A stretch of DNA of 64,000 bases from Microbulbifer hainanensis (GTDB taxonomy: Bacteria; Pseudomonadota; Gammaproteobacteria; Pseudomonadales; Cellvibrionaceae): assembly GCF_014904735.1 (NCBI RefSeq), contig NZ_JACZCR010000003.1:248001-312000 (forward strand), in the 5' to 3' direction. A program made the position numbers and the translations under genes. This document shows, piece after piece, positions 53,699 through 62,076 of the stretch; the stretch's first letter is position 1; each line of letters starts with the position of its first letter. The notes under the pieces are model-generated. The model was given only the letters and a program-made list of their open reading frames with translations. It did no database searches and was not told where the DNA came from.

Positions 53699-55702
53699 AT
53701 GAACCCAGAAACTCACAATTCCAAGGGCCACTTTAACCCCCCGGTCTTCTATATTTCCACCGGGGTATTGCTGTTACTGGTGGCCTATGCCGTCCTCTTT
53801 GCCGAAGATGCCACCACACGCTTCAAGGCGCTGCAGGCCGCTATCGTCACCAACATGAGCTGGTACTACGTGCTAGTTGTGGCCATCATCCTGCTCAGCG
53901 TAGTGTTTATCGCCATCTCGCGCTTTGGCGAAATCAAGCTTGGTCCGGAACATGCAGAACCGGACTACGACTACCGGTCCTGGTTTGCGATGCTGTTTTC
54001 CGCCGGCATGGGGATTGGCTTGCTGTTTTTTGGCGTAGCCGAGCCGGTCATGCACTATCTCTCGCCGCCGGTGGGCGAAACCGGCAATGCGGCAGCCGCG
54101 CGCCAGGCCATGGTGCTGACCTTTTTTCACTGGGGCTTTCACGCCTGGTCCATCTACGCGATCGTCGCGCTGATTCTCGCCTACTTCAGTTACCGCCACA
54201 AATTGCCGCTGACCCTGCGTTCAGCACTCTACCCGATGATTGGTGAACGCATCTACGGGCCCATTGGCAACGCGGTGGATATCTTTGCCATTGTCGGCAC
54301 CGTCTGCGGCGTGGCGACTACGCTCGGATACGGCGTGCTGCAGATCAATTCCGGCCTCAATTTCCTGTTCGGCGTGCCGGTTGGCAACACCACTCAGGTA
54401 ATTTTAATTATCGTTACCACCATTCTGGCGACCATTTCCGTCGTGATGGGACTCGACGTCGGCATCAAGCGGCTTTCCCAGCTCAATATGGGGTTGGCCG
54501 GCCTGCTTTTACTGATGGTGCTACTGCTCGGCAGTACTGTCTACCTTTTACAGGCGCTGGTGCAGAACTTCGGCAGCTACCTGTCGGTACTGGTCAACAA
54601 GACGTTTAACCTCTACGCCTATCAACCCACCGACTGGCTGGGCGGCTGGACGATCCTGTACTGGGGCTGGTGGATGTCCTGGTCGCCATTCGTCGGCCTG
54701 TTTATCGCCCGGATTTCCCGCGGGCGCACCATTCGCGAATTCGTTATTGGCGCCATGATGGTACCCGCTGCCGTGACATTGATGTGGATGACGTTCTTCG
54801 GCAATTCGGCCATCCATATGATTCTGGATCAAGGGCTTACCTCTCTGGGCGAAGCGGTCAGCAAAGATCAGTCGCTGGCCCTGTTTCAGTTCCTGGAACA
54901 GTTCCCGTTCTCCAACTTATTTTCGTTTGTCGCGGTGATCATGGTCGTGGTGTTCTTCGTGACTTCGGCAGATTCGGGCGCACTGGTCGTCAATATGCTC
55001 GCGTCCCACGGTCGCGACGATACCCCGCGCTGGCAGCAGGTCTTCTGGTGCGCCCTGATCGGGGTGGTCGCGATCGCCCTACTGCTCGCCGGTGGACTCG
55101 CATCGCTGCAAACGGCGGTGATCGCCAGCGCACTGCCATTTTCCGTCATTCTCCTGACTGCCATTTACGGTCTGTTCAAGGCCCTGCGCACCGATACCGC
55201 CAAACGCGAGGCCCAGGCTGCGCCGGTAGCACCCATTACTGCGCGCAATCCTGTCGTCTGGCAGCGGCGCCTGAAGAATCTCATCCAGTTGCCGTCGCTG
55301 GAAGAGGTGCGCGAATACATTGCCGATGTCGGCGAGCCGGCGCTGCGTGAATTCGCGCAGGAAATGCAGAAAAATGGCTACGCGACCAAGGTATCACGTG
55401 GCGATAACAGCTATGTATATCTTGAAATTTTCCAGGGGGAAGAAGTCGACTTTCTCTATGGGCTGCACCCCAAGGCACATCTCAAGCCCAATGCAAACCT
55501 GACAGAGCACGCGGACTTCGCCGACCAGGAACTCGATGACACCAGCGACGACGGCGCGGAAGACAAATATTTTCGGGCCGAGGTGCACCTGCAGGAAGGC
55601 GGGCAGGACTACGACGTAATGGGCTGGACCGCGGATCAGCTGTTGACCGATATCCTCACGCAGTACGAACGCCACCTGCAGTTCCTGCATACACTCCGGT
55701 AA
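53699..55702 (+). CDS. BCCT family transporter, copy 1
   Basis: 667 residues with about twelve membrane helices and a cytoplasmic tail of some 160 residues. The BCCT signatures GMGIGLLFFGVAEP and YWGWWMSWSPFVGLFIARISRGRTIREF are clear. BCCT carriers move choline, glycine betaine, carnitine or related compounds; the tail (from about 500, with a DEEVDFLYG-like region and DDTSDDGAEDKYFRAEVHL) matches the regulatory domain of BetT-type choline transporters. An osmoprotectant-uptake role fits a marine organism. No betA or betB is nearby. The next gene is a close relative. Confidence 0.95.
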   Translation: MNPETHNSKGHFNPPVFYISTGVLLLLVAYAVLFAEDATTRFKALQAAIVTNMSWYYVLVVAIILLSVVFIAISRFGEIKLGPEHAEPDYDYRSWFAMLFSAGMGIGLLFFGVAEPVMHYLSPPVGETGNAAAARQAMVLTFFHWGFHAWSIYAIVALILAYFSYRHKLPLTLRSALYPMIGERIYGPIGNAVDIFAIVGTVCGVATTLGYGVLQINSGLNFLFGVPVGNTTQVILIIVTTILATISVVMGLDVGIKRLSQLNMGLAGLLLLMVLLLGSTVYLLQALVQNFGSYLSVLVNKTFNLYAYQPTDWLGGWTILYWGWWMSWSPFVGLFIARISRGRTIREFVIGAMMVPAAVTLMWMTFFGNSAIHMILDQGLTSLGEAVSKDQSLALFQFLEQFPFSNLFSFVAVIMVVVFFVTSADSGALVVNMLASHGRDDTPRWQQVFWCALIGVVAIALLLAGGLASLQTAVIASALPFSVILLTAIYGLFKALRTDTAKREAQAAPVAPITARNPVVWQRRLKNLIQLPSLEEVREYIADVGEPALREFAQEMQKNGYATKVSRGDNSYVYLEIFQGEEVDFLYGLHPKAHLKPNANLTEHADFADQELDDTSDDGAEDKYFRAEVHLQEGGQDYDVMGWTADQLLTDILTQYERHLQFLHTLR

Positions 55703-55736
55703 ACCGCGCTTCGTTTTATTCATTCGAGGCTGACCG

Positions 55737-57728
55737 ATGAAACAAAACACGCCCGCAGAGACCGGCAAAGCCCGCTTCGATCCACCGGTATTCTATAGCT
55801 CCACAGCCATCCTGTTGCTATTGGTTGCCTATGCGGTGTTTTTCCCCGAAGACGCTACGCAGCGGTTCAAATCTCTGCAATCGGCGATTGTCGACTACAT
55901 GGGCTGGTATTACATCCTGATTGTGGCGATCCTGCTGATTACTGTCGTACTGATCAGCCTGTCGCGCTACGGGGATATTAAGCTCGGACCGGAGCACGCC
56001 AAGCCCGACTACAGTTTTGGCTCCTGGCTGGCCATGCTGTTTTCTGCCGGTATCGGCATCGGTCTGCTTTTTTTCGGTGTGGCGGAACCGGTAATGCACT
56101 ACCTCAATCCGCCCGATGCGGACCCGGGCACCGTGGAAGCCGCACGCGATGCCATGGTTCTGAGTATCTTCCACTGGGGATTTCATGTCTGGGCAATTTT
56201 CGCCGGCGTGGCGCTGATTCTCGGCTATTTCAGTTACCGCCACAATCTGCCACTGACCCTGCGCTCAGCTCTCTACCCATTGATCGGCGAACGCATTCAC
56301 GGGCCGATTGGTCACGCCATCGATGTTTTTGCCATTGTGAGTACCGTATGCGGTGTCGCCACCACACTCGGCTTTGGCGTGCTGCAGATGAACTCCGGCC
56401 TCAATCACCTGTTCGGGGTGCCTGTCACTAACGGAGTGCAGGTCATTCTCATCGCCGTCACTACGGCGGTCGCAACCATATCTGTGGTAGTGGGGCTGGA
56501 CGCCGGCATCAAACGTCTGTCGCAGCTCAACATGGGGCTGGCCGCTCTACTGATGTTAACCATCCTATTCCTCGGCAGCACCGTCTATCTGTTCCAGGCA
56601 TTTGTCCAGAACCTGGGCAGTTACCTGACGGTTCTCGTTGACCGCACCTTCAAACTCTATGCCTATGCACCTACCGACTGGATCGGTGGCTGGACCATTT
56701 TCTACTGGGGCTGGTGTCTGTCCTGGTCACCGTTCGTGGGGCTGTTTATCGCGCGCATTTCCCGTGGCCGCACCATCCGCGAGTTTATTATCGGCACCCT
56801 GCTGATGCCGACCATGATCACCATTTTGTGGTTGACGGTGTTCGGGAATACCGCGATCCGCCTGATTCGCGACCAGGGGCTGCAATCATTGGCGGATATC
56901 ATTGAGAAAGACCAGTCACTGGCCCTGTTTCAGTTTCTGGAGCAGTTTCCCTTTTCCGAGGCGCTGTCACTGCTGGCCATAGTGCTAGTGGTTATTTTTT
57001 TCGTGACCTCGGCCGATTCCGGCGCGATGGTGATGAACATGCTGTCCTCTCACGGCCGCGACGACACCCCACTGTGGCAGCGCATTTACTGGTCCGCCAT
57101 CGTCGGTGTGGTGGCCATCGCGCTACTGCTGGCCGGCGGCCTGGCCTCACTGCAGACGGCGGCCATCACCAGCGCCCTGCCCTTTTCCATCATTCTGCTG
57201 GCGGCGCTGTATGGACTGATCAAAGCGCTGCGTACCGACTCCGCCAAACGCGATGCCCAGAGCGCCACGGTGGCACCAATCAGCGCGCGCAATCCGGTGT
57301 CTTGGGAACGCCGGTTAAAGAACCTGGTGCAGCTTCCATCCTTGCAGGAAGTACACGACTATATCGGCGAGACCGCGCTGCCGGCCATGCACGACTTCGC
57401 TGCTCAGGGAGAACGTAATGGTCTCGTAACGAAAGTCAGCGAGGGGGAAAACCGCTCAGTGCGCCTCTCTGTCTCCCAGGGGGAGGAACTGGATTTTGTC
57501 TACAGTATCTTTCCCAAGGCGCACCTAAAGCCCACCGCCAGCAACGCCGATGCCGAACTGGATGATACCCACGATGACGGCTCGCCCGACAAATACTTCC
57601 GCGCAGAAGTACACCTGAGCGAGGGCGGCCAGGATTACGATGTCATGGGCTGGACGCGGGATCAGCTGCTGACGGACATTCTCAGCCAGTACGAGCGACA
57701 CCTGCAATTTCTACACAGCCTGCGCTGA
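55737..57728 (+). CDS. BCCT family transporter, copy 2
   Basis: 663 residues, strongly similar along its whole length to the preceding BCCT protein: RFKSLQSAIVDYMGWYYILIV-type opening, GIGIGLLFFGVAEP, YWGWCLSWSPFVGLFIARISRGRTIREF, and the same C-terminal regulatory domain (DDGSPDKYFRAEVHLSEGGQ). It lies 34 bp downstream, so the pair is a tandem duplication probably in one operon. Small changes in the binding-helix region suggest the copies may differ in substrate or affinity, but this is not proved. Confidence 0.95.
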   Translation: MKQNTPAETGKARFDPPVFYSSTAILLLLVAYAVFFPEDATQRFKSLQSAIVDYMGWYYILIVAILLITVVLISLSRYGDIKLGPEHAKPDYSFGSWLAMLFSAGIGIGLLFFGVAEPVMHYLNPPDADPGTVEAARDAMVLSIFHWGFHVWAIFAGVALILGYFSYRHNLPLTLRSALYPLIGERIHGPIGHAIDVFAIVSTVCGVATTLGFGVLQMNSGLNHLFGVPVTNGVQVILIAVTTAVATISVVVGLDAGIKRLSQLNMGLAALLMLTILFLGSTVYLFQAFVQNLGSYLTVLVDRTFKLYAYAPTDWIGGWTIFYWGWCLSWSPFVGLFIARISRGRTIREFIIGTLLMPTMITILWLTVFGNTAIRLIRDQGLQSLADIIEKDQSLALFQFLEQFPFSEALSLLAIVLVVIFFVTSADSGAMVMNMLSSHGRDDTPLWQRIYWSAIVGVVAIALLLAGGLASLQTAAITSALPFSIILLAALYGLIKALRTDSAKRDAQSATVAPISARNPVSWERRLKNLVQLPSLQEVHDYIGETALPAMHDFAAQGERNGLVTKVSEGENRSVRLSVSQGEELDFVYSIFPKAHLKPTASNADAELDDTHDDGSPDKYFRAEVHLSEGGQDYDVMGWTRDQLLTDILSQYERHLQFLHSLR

Positions 57729-57781
57729 CAAGCCCGGCCAGTCCCGGCAGAATAGTACTTTTGCACTGGGATAAGATCGCC

Positions 57782-58309
57782 ATGGATACACTGCAGACCG
57801 AACGCCTGACATTGCGGGAATTGAGCGAACAGGATGCTCCCCTGATGCTGGCGGTGCTGACGGACCCGGATTTCGTGCGCAATGTCGGCGATCGCGGCGT
57901 TCACACCGAAGACGATGCGCGCCGCTATATTGTCGACGGCCCTATCGCCATGTACCGCCAGTACGACTTCGGCATGTACCGGGTAGAGCTGAAAGACGGC
58001 ACGGCAGTCGGCCTCTGCGGCCTGGTCAAGCGCGACGGCCTGGAAGATGTGGATATCGGCTTCGCCTTCCTGCCGCGATTCCGCGGCCAGGGCTATGCCC
58101 TGGAAGCGGCTCAGGCCGTGATGGCGTATGGCCGCGGCACCATCGGATTGAAGCGTATCGTGGCCATTGCCCGACCGGACAATCTCCCCTCCGTGCAACT
58201 TCTGGAAAAGCTCGGTATGCAGGCGGAACGACATATCAAACTACCGAAAGACGATACAGAGCTGGTGCTGATGGGCTGGGATGCGGATTCCGCAAAAGAT
58301 GAGCAATAA
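57782..58309 (+). CDS. GNAT family N-acetyltransferase (RimJ/RimL type)
   Basis: 175 residues from ATG 57782 (the frame opens 7 codons earlier, but family members begin DTLQTERLTLREL). Acetyl-CoA motif is FLPRFRGQGYALEAAQAVM, followed by ARPDNLPSVQLLEKLGM. RimJ/RimL-type enzymes acetylate ribosomal proteins or other amines; no specific target is implied. It is 53 bp downstream of the BCCT pair. Confidence 0.9.
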   Translation: MDTLQTERLTLRELSEQDAPLMLAVLTDPDFVRNVGDRGVHTEDDARRYIVDGPIAMYRQYDFGMYRVELKDGTAVGLCGLVKRDGLEDVDIGFAFLPRFRGQGYALEAAQAVMAYGRGTIGLKRIVAIARPDNLPSVQLLEKLGMQAERHIKLPKDDTELVLMGWDADSAKDEQ

Positions 58310-58373
58310 AAAAGGCGGGGACACGCTTGAGGGAGCGAGCGCCTCGCCAAGGATGAAACTTTAAGTGACGGCC

Positions 58374-58396
58374 TGGGGCAGCGTTACGCTGCCCCA
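58374..58396. terminator. Hairpin between the GNAT and acetate symporter genes
   Basis: Perfect 10-bp stem TGGGGCAGCG/CGCTGCCCCA (58374-58383, 58387-58396), 19 bp beyond the symporter stop and between convergent genes. No long T tract. Confidence 0.6.
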
Positions 58397-58414
58397 ACCG
58401 CAAGCAGTGACAAC

Positions 58415-60121
58415 TCAGTGTGCGCTGGCCTCACCGGCCCCTTTCGGGAAGCGGATATTAGCCACCAGCTCCTGTACATCTTTCGGTGCGTCGGAAGTGA
58501 AACGCGCTACCGCGCTCGCCACGACAAAGTTCAGGATCATGCCCAGGGTACCGATGCCCTCAGGAGAGATACCGAACCACCAGTTATCCGGCGTATTGGC
58601 CGCGGGATTGATGAACTTGAAGTAGATGATATAGAGCGCGGTAAAGGTGATACCGGAGATCATGCCCGCGATCGCCCCTTCCTTGTTCATGCGCTTGCTG
58701 AAAATCCCGAGAATAATCGCCGGGAAGAAGGACGACGCTGCGAGCCCGAAAGCGAACGCCACTACCTGTGCCACAAAGCCCGGTGGATTGATTCCCAGAT
58801 AACCCGCGATACAGATGGCCACCGCCGATGCGGCCCGTGCATAACGCAGTTCCTGCCTGTCGGTGATATGGGGCATCAGGTTGCGTTTGAGCAGGTCGTG
58901 GGAGATCGAGGTCGAGATTACCAGTAACAGGCCAGCCGAGGTGGACAGCGCCGCGGCAATACCACCGGCCGCAACCAGCGCGATCACCCAGGCCGGCAGG
59001 TCGGCAATTTCCGGGTTGGCCAGCACCATGATGTCGCGGTCGATTTTCATCTCGTTGCGCTCATCGCCGGAATAGAACATCTTGCCGTCACCGTTCTTGT
59101 CCTCCCACGAGATGAGGCCGGTGCTCTCCCAGTTGCTGATCCAGCTAGGCGCTTGCTCATAGGAAGTACCCTGCGCATCCGGGCCGTTGATGGTGTCAAT
59201 CATATTCACCCGGGCGAAGGTGGCGATTGCCGGCGCCGTGGTGTAGAGCAAGGCAATAAACAGCAGCGCCCAGCCGGCGGACTTTCGCGCGTCGCGCACT
59301 TTCGGCACGGTGAAGAAACGCACGATCACGTGCGGCAGACCGGCAGTACCGACCATCAGTGCGGCCGTGATAAAGAAGACATCGATGGTGCTCTTGGTCC
59401 CCGAGGTGTACTCCGCAAAACCGAGCTCTGTAGACAGCCCATCGAGCTTATCCAGTAAATAGGTGCCGGATCCGTCATTCAGCTCCGCACCAAAACCGAT
59501 CTGCGGAATGACGTGCCCGGTCATCATGATGGAAATAAAAATGGCCGGTACCAGGTAGGCACAGATAAGCACGCAGTACTGGGCGACCTGGGTGTAGGTG
59601 ATGCCTTTCATACCCCCGAGCACCGCGTAGAAGAACACGATCGCCATGCCGATGATGACCCCGGTGGTAATATCTACCTCCAGGAAGCGCGAGAACACCA
59701 CGCCGACACCGCGCATCTGCCCGGCCACATAAGTAAAGCAGACAAACACCGCACAGATCACCGCCACGGTACGCGCAGTATTCGAGTAGTAGCGGTCGCC
59801 GATAAACGCGGGCACCGTGAACTTGCCGAATTTGCGCAGGTAAGGTGCCAGACACAGCGCCAGCAGCACATAGCCGCCGGTCCAGCCCATCAGGTAGACG
59901 GCGCCGTCATAGCCCATAAAGCTGATCAGGCCGGCCATGGAAATAAACGAGGCCGCGGACATCCAGTCCGCCGCAGTGGCCATGCCGTTGGCCACCGGAT
60001 TGACGCCGCCACCGGCAACGTAGAAGTCGTGGGTCGATCCGGCACGGGACCAGATCGCGATAGCGATGTACAGCGCAAAGGTCGCGCCGACGATCAGGAA
60101 AGTAAGGGTTTGGATATCCAT
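58415..60121 (-). CDS. Sodium:solute symporter, acetate-type (ActP/VC_2705-like)
   Basis: 568 residues, about 13 membrane helices. SSS-family signs: [26 protein letters not shown] and [26 protein letters not shown]. An extra loop near residue 330 contains [14 protein letters not shown], which resembles a calcium-binding EF-hand loop. The family moves acetate and short monocarboxylates with sodium. It is 9 bp after a DUF4212 gene, the usual small subunit, and near acs, so acetate uptake is the likely function. Confidence 0.93.
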   Translation of the reverse strand: MDIQTLTFLIVGATFALYIAIAIWSRAGSTHDFYVAGGGVNPVANGMATAADWMSAASFISMAGLISFMGYDGAVYLMGWTGGYVLLALCLAPYLRKFGKFTVPAFIGDRYYSNTARTVAVICAVFVCFTYVAGQMRGVGVVFSRFLEVDITTGVIIGMAIVFFYAVLGGMKGITYTQVAQYCVLICAYLVPAIFISIMMTGHVIPQIGFGAELNDGSGTYLLDKLDGLSTELGFAEYTSGTKSTIDVFFITAALMVGTAGLPHVIVRFFTVPKVRDARKSAGWALLFIALLYTTAPAIATFARVNMIDTINGPDAQGTSYEQAPSWISNWESTGLISWEDKNGDGKMFYSGDERNEMKIDRDIMVLANPEIADLPAWVIALVAAGGIAAALSTSAGLLLVISTSISHDLLKRNLMPHITDRQELRYARAASAVAICIAGYLGINPPGFVAQVVAFAFGLAASSFFPAIILGIFSKRMNKEGAIAGMISGITFTALYIIYFKFINPAANTPDNWWFGISPEGIGTLGMILNFVVASAVARFTSDAPKDVQELVANIRFPKGAGEASAH

Positions 60122-60130
60122 GATCTGCTC

Positions 60131-60448
60131 CTATTGGCCGAACTCTTCTTCGAGTGCTTCTTCAAACTCTTCCGGTTCTTCGTGATCCTCGTGCACGTTG
60201 TACTTGCGATCGAGCTGGTTCATCTTGTGCACGTACACGACGATCAGCGCCAGGAATACGTAAATGGAACCCTGCTGGGCAAACCAGAAGCCAAGCTTGA
60301 AGCCGCCGAGGCGAATCGCGTTGAGTTCATCGACCAGCAGGACGCCACAACCGAAGGAAACTGCAAACCAGATGACCAACAACGTCAGCATCAGGCGCAA
60401 GTTTTCCTTCCAGTAATCGTCCGCGTGTTGTTCGCTTTCGAAACTCAT
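60131..60448 (-). CDS. DUF4212 small subunit of the solute symporter
   Basis: 105 residues from ATG 60448 (GGGAG 8 bases upstream). Two membrane helices (about 18-38 and 55-77) with the typical DYWKENLRLMLTLLVIWFAVSFG opening and YVHKMNQLDRKY after the second helix. The C-terminus is strongly acidic (EDHEEPEEFEEALEEEFG). DUF4212 proteins are encoded just before VC_2705-like symporters and are thought to be their partner subunit. Confidence 0.93.
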   Translation of the reverse strand: MSFESEQHADDYWKENLRLMLTLLVIWFAVSFGCGVLLVDELNAIRLGGFKLGFWFAQQGSIYVFLALIVVYVHKMNQLDRKYNVHEDHEEPEEFEEALEEEFGQ

Positions 60449-60525
60449 CTTTCTATCTCCCAAAAAAATTATTAAGAGTTATTATCGGTTTATTTGGAGC
60501 GCCCAATCGGGCACTCCGGGAGTCG

Positions 60526-61857
60526 CTAGAACACATACTTTACCGAAAACTGCAGACGTTGCAGCTCTCCCTCGTCATCGGCCAAAGCACCGCTGGTGTT
60601 TTCCACGGCTTTGCTGGCGAGAATATACTCGCCACCCAGGGTCATTTTCGGGATCGGCGAATAGAGCAGATTCAGCTGCATACTCTGGTAAGCCGACGCG
60701 GTCATATCGGAGACACTATCCGGATTGTCTGCTTGGGAGGCGGATAGCACCAGGTTGCTGCGCCACTCATCACTCCAGAAATGGCGCAGGGCGACAAAGC
60801 CTCCGCTCTGGTCGATCAGGTCAATGCCGCCATCGGCTTCGATGATTCCCGCGCGGTAACCGTTGAGCCCCATATAGCGACCGAGTGCGTTACCGGAGCT
60901 CAGCATAAAACGGATATCGTCACGGCCCAGCTGGTACTTGCCGGACACGCTGATCGCATAACCGCGAACCGATTCGGTGTCCGCGCCAGTATCGTAGGAC
61001 AGCTCGCGGCTCATGGAAGCCACCGAGTAGCTGAAATCCCCGGCACTGTTGTTGTAGCGCAGCACCAGGTCCGGTGTGCTGCTGTCGTCGTAGGGGTTTT
61101 CACTGCCCCCGATGTCCAGGGGATCGTACAGCGTAGTCGACGGGTTCTCCGTGGCCAGCTGGAAACTGCCACTGCCCAATCTGCGCGTGTAGCGCAACTG
61201 CGGCTGGCGTTCGAAAATGGTGCCCACGGGGCCGACAAAATCCATCCCTTCCGGCAGCGCACCGACATTGAAGAAGGTGGACCAGGTCTGGCCCGCGAGC
61301 AGGCTGTTGCGGTCGTCCATCTGCCAGTCGACATAGGCGTGGCGCAGGCGCTGGGCATAGGAGTTGCTGATGCGCTCGTCACCCTGGCCGCTGGCCATCG
61401 CATCGATTTCCAGGTGCGTGTTCACCTGTCCCCCCGCCACCGCGGTGTGACTCTTGATAAACAGGCGCGAAGACTTGGCGTGAGATTGGAACTTGGTATC
61501 GCCACCTTCGCCGCCGATCGGGATGGTGGACGGCACCAGGAAGTCCTCGCCGATACCGGCAGTCGCGGCGTTGCCATCGGAATAGTCACTGAACATACTG
61601 TCCAGTTTCATAAAGCCACCGATCTCTATCTGCGTGCCCTGTGGTTGCTGTGGTGGCTCTGGATTATCAACCACCGCACGGCGCTGCTGCGCTGCCTCAG
61701 CGGCAAGCCTGTCCACTTGCGCCTGCAGCTCATCGATACGCAGCTGCAGTTCCTCGGTGTTGGTCTGCGCCGCCGCAGAGAGCGGTACCAGACTGGTCAT
61801 CATCACTGAAAACAGGCCCGCGGCGGTGCGGGCGGATTTTATTCTTGTAAGCGACAT
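60526..61857 (-). CDS. DcaP-like trimeric outer-membrane porin
   Basis: 443 residues. Signal peptide to about SAAAQ, then a coiled coil (TEELQLRIDELQAQVDRLAAEAAQQR) that could extend into the periplasm, then a beta-barrel starting IEIGGFMKLDSMFSDY and ending LQFSVKYVF. This order matches DcaP of Acinetobacter, a porin for dicarboxylates and other anions. Its place in the acetate module suggests uptake of small carboxylates. Upstream are three GTCTAA direct repeats shared with the divergent acs gene. Confidence 0.9.
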   Translation of the reverse strand: MSLTRIKSARTAAGLFSVMMTSLVPLSAAAQTNTEELQLRIDELQAQVDRLAAEAAQQRRAVVDNPEPPQQPQGTQIEIGGFMKLDSMFSDYSDGNAATAGIGEDFLVPSTIPIGGEGGDTKFQSHAKSSRLFIKSHTAVAGGQVNTHLEIDAMASGQGDERISNSYAQRLRHAYVDWQMDDRNSLLAGQTWSTFFNVGALPEGMDFVGPVGTIFERQPQLRYTRRLGSGSFQLATENPSTTLYDPLDIGGSENPYDDSSTPDLVLRYNNSAGDFSYSVASMSRELSYDTGADTESVRGYAISVSGKYQLGRDDIRFMLSSGNALGRYMGLNGYRAGIIEADGGIDLIDQSGGFVALRHFWSDEWRSNLVLSASQADNPDSVSDMTASAYQSMQLNLLYSPIPKMTLGGEYILASKAVENTSGALADDEGELQRLQFSVKYVF

Positions 61858-61940
61858 AAGCTCCCTCCGAGCGCTAATTGTCGAAATACTGCTTTGCCGC
61901 TGACGATAAAAGCCTGTTGGCTGTCACTTTGGTATTAACC

Positions 61941-62011
61941 ATTGGTCTAAATCCGCCCATCTTTCGACCAATGTCTAAGGACCCATTTCTCCTATTTCGA
62001 CTTTTGTCTAA
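61941..62011. promoter_or_regulatory. Three GTCTAA direct repeats between dcaP-like and acs genes
   Basis: GTCTAA at 61945-61950, 61973-61978 and 62006-62011; the last two belong to longer copies CGAC-nnn-TGTCTAA. Spacings of 28 and 33 bp are close to three helical turns. They may bind a response regulator such as CrbR that controls acs; this is inferred. Confidence 0.4.
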
Positions 62012-62076
62012 TACGCCCGACCGCGGCGGACCTGCAGAATGCAATAAACAAGAATGGCAAGATGATGAGGCCCACC

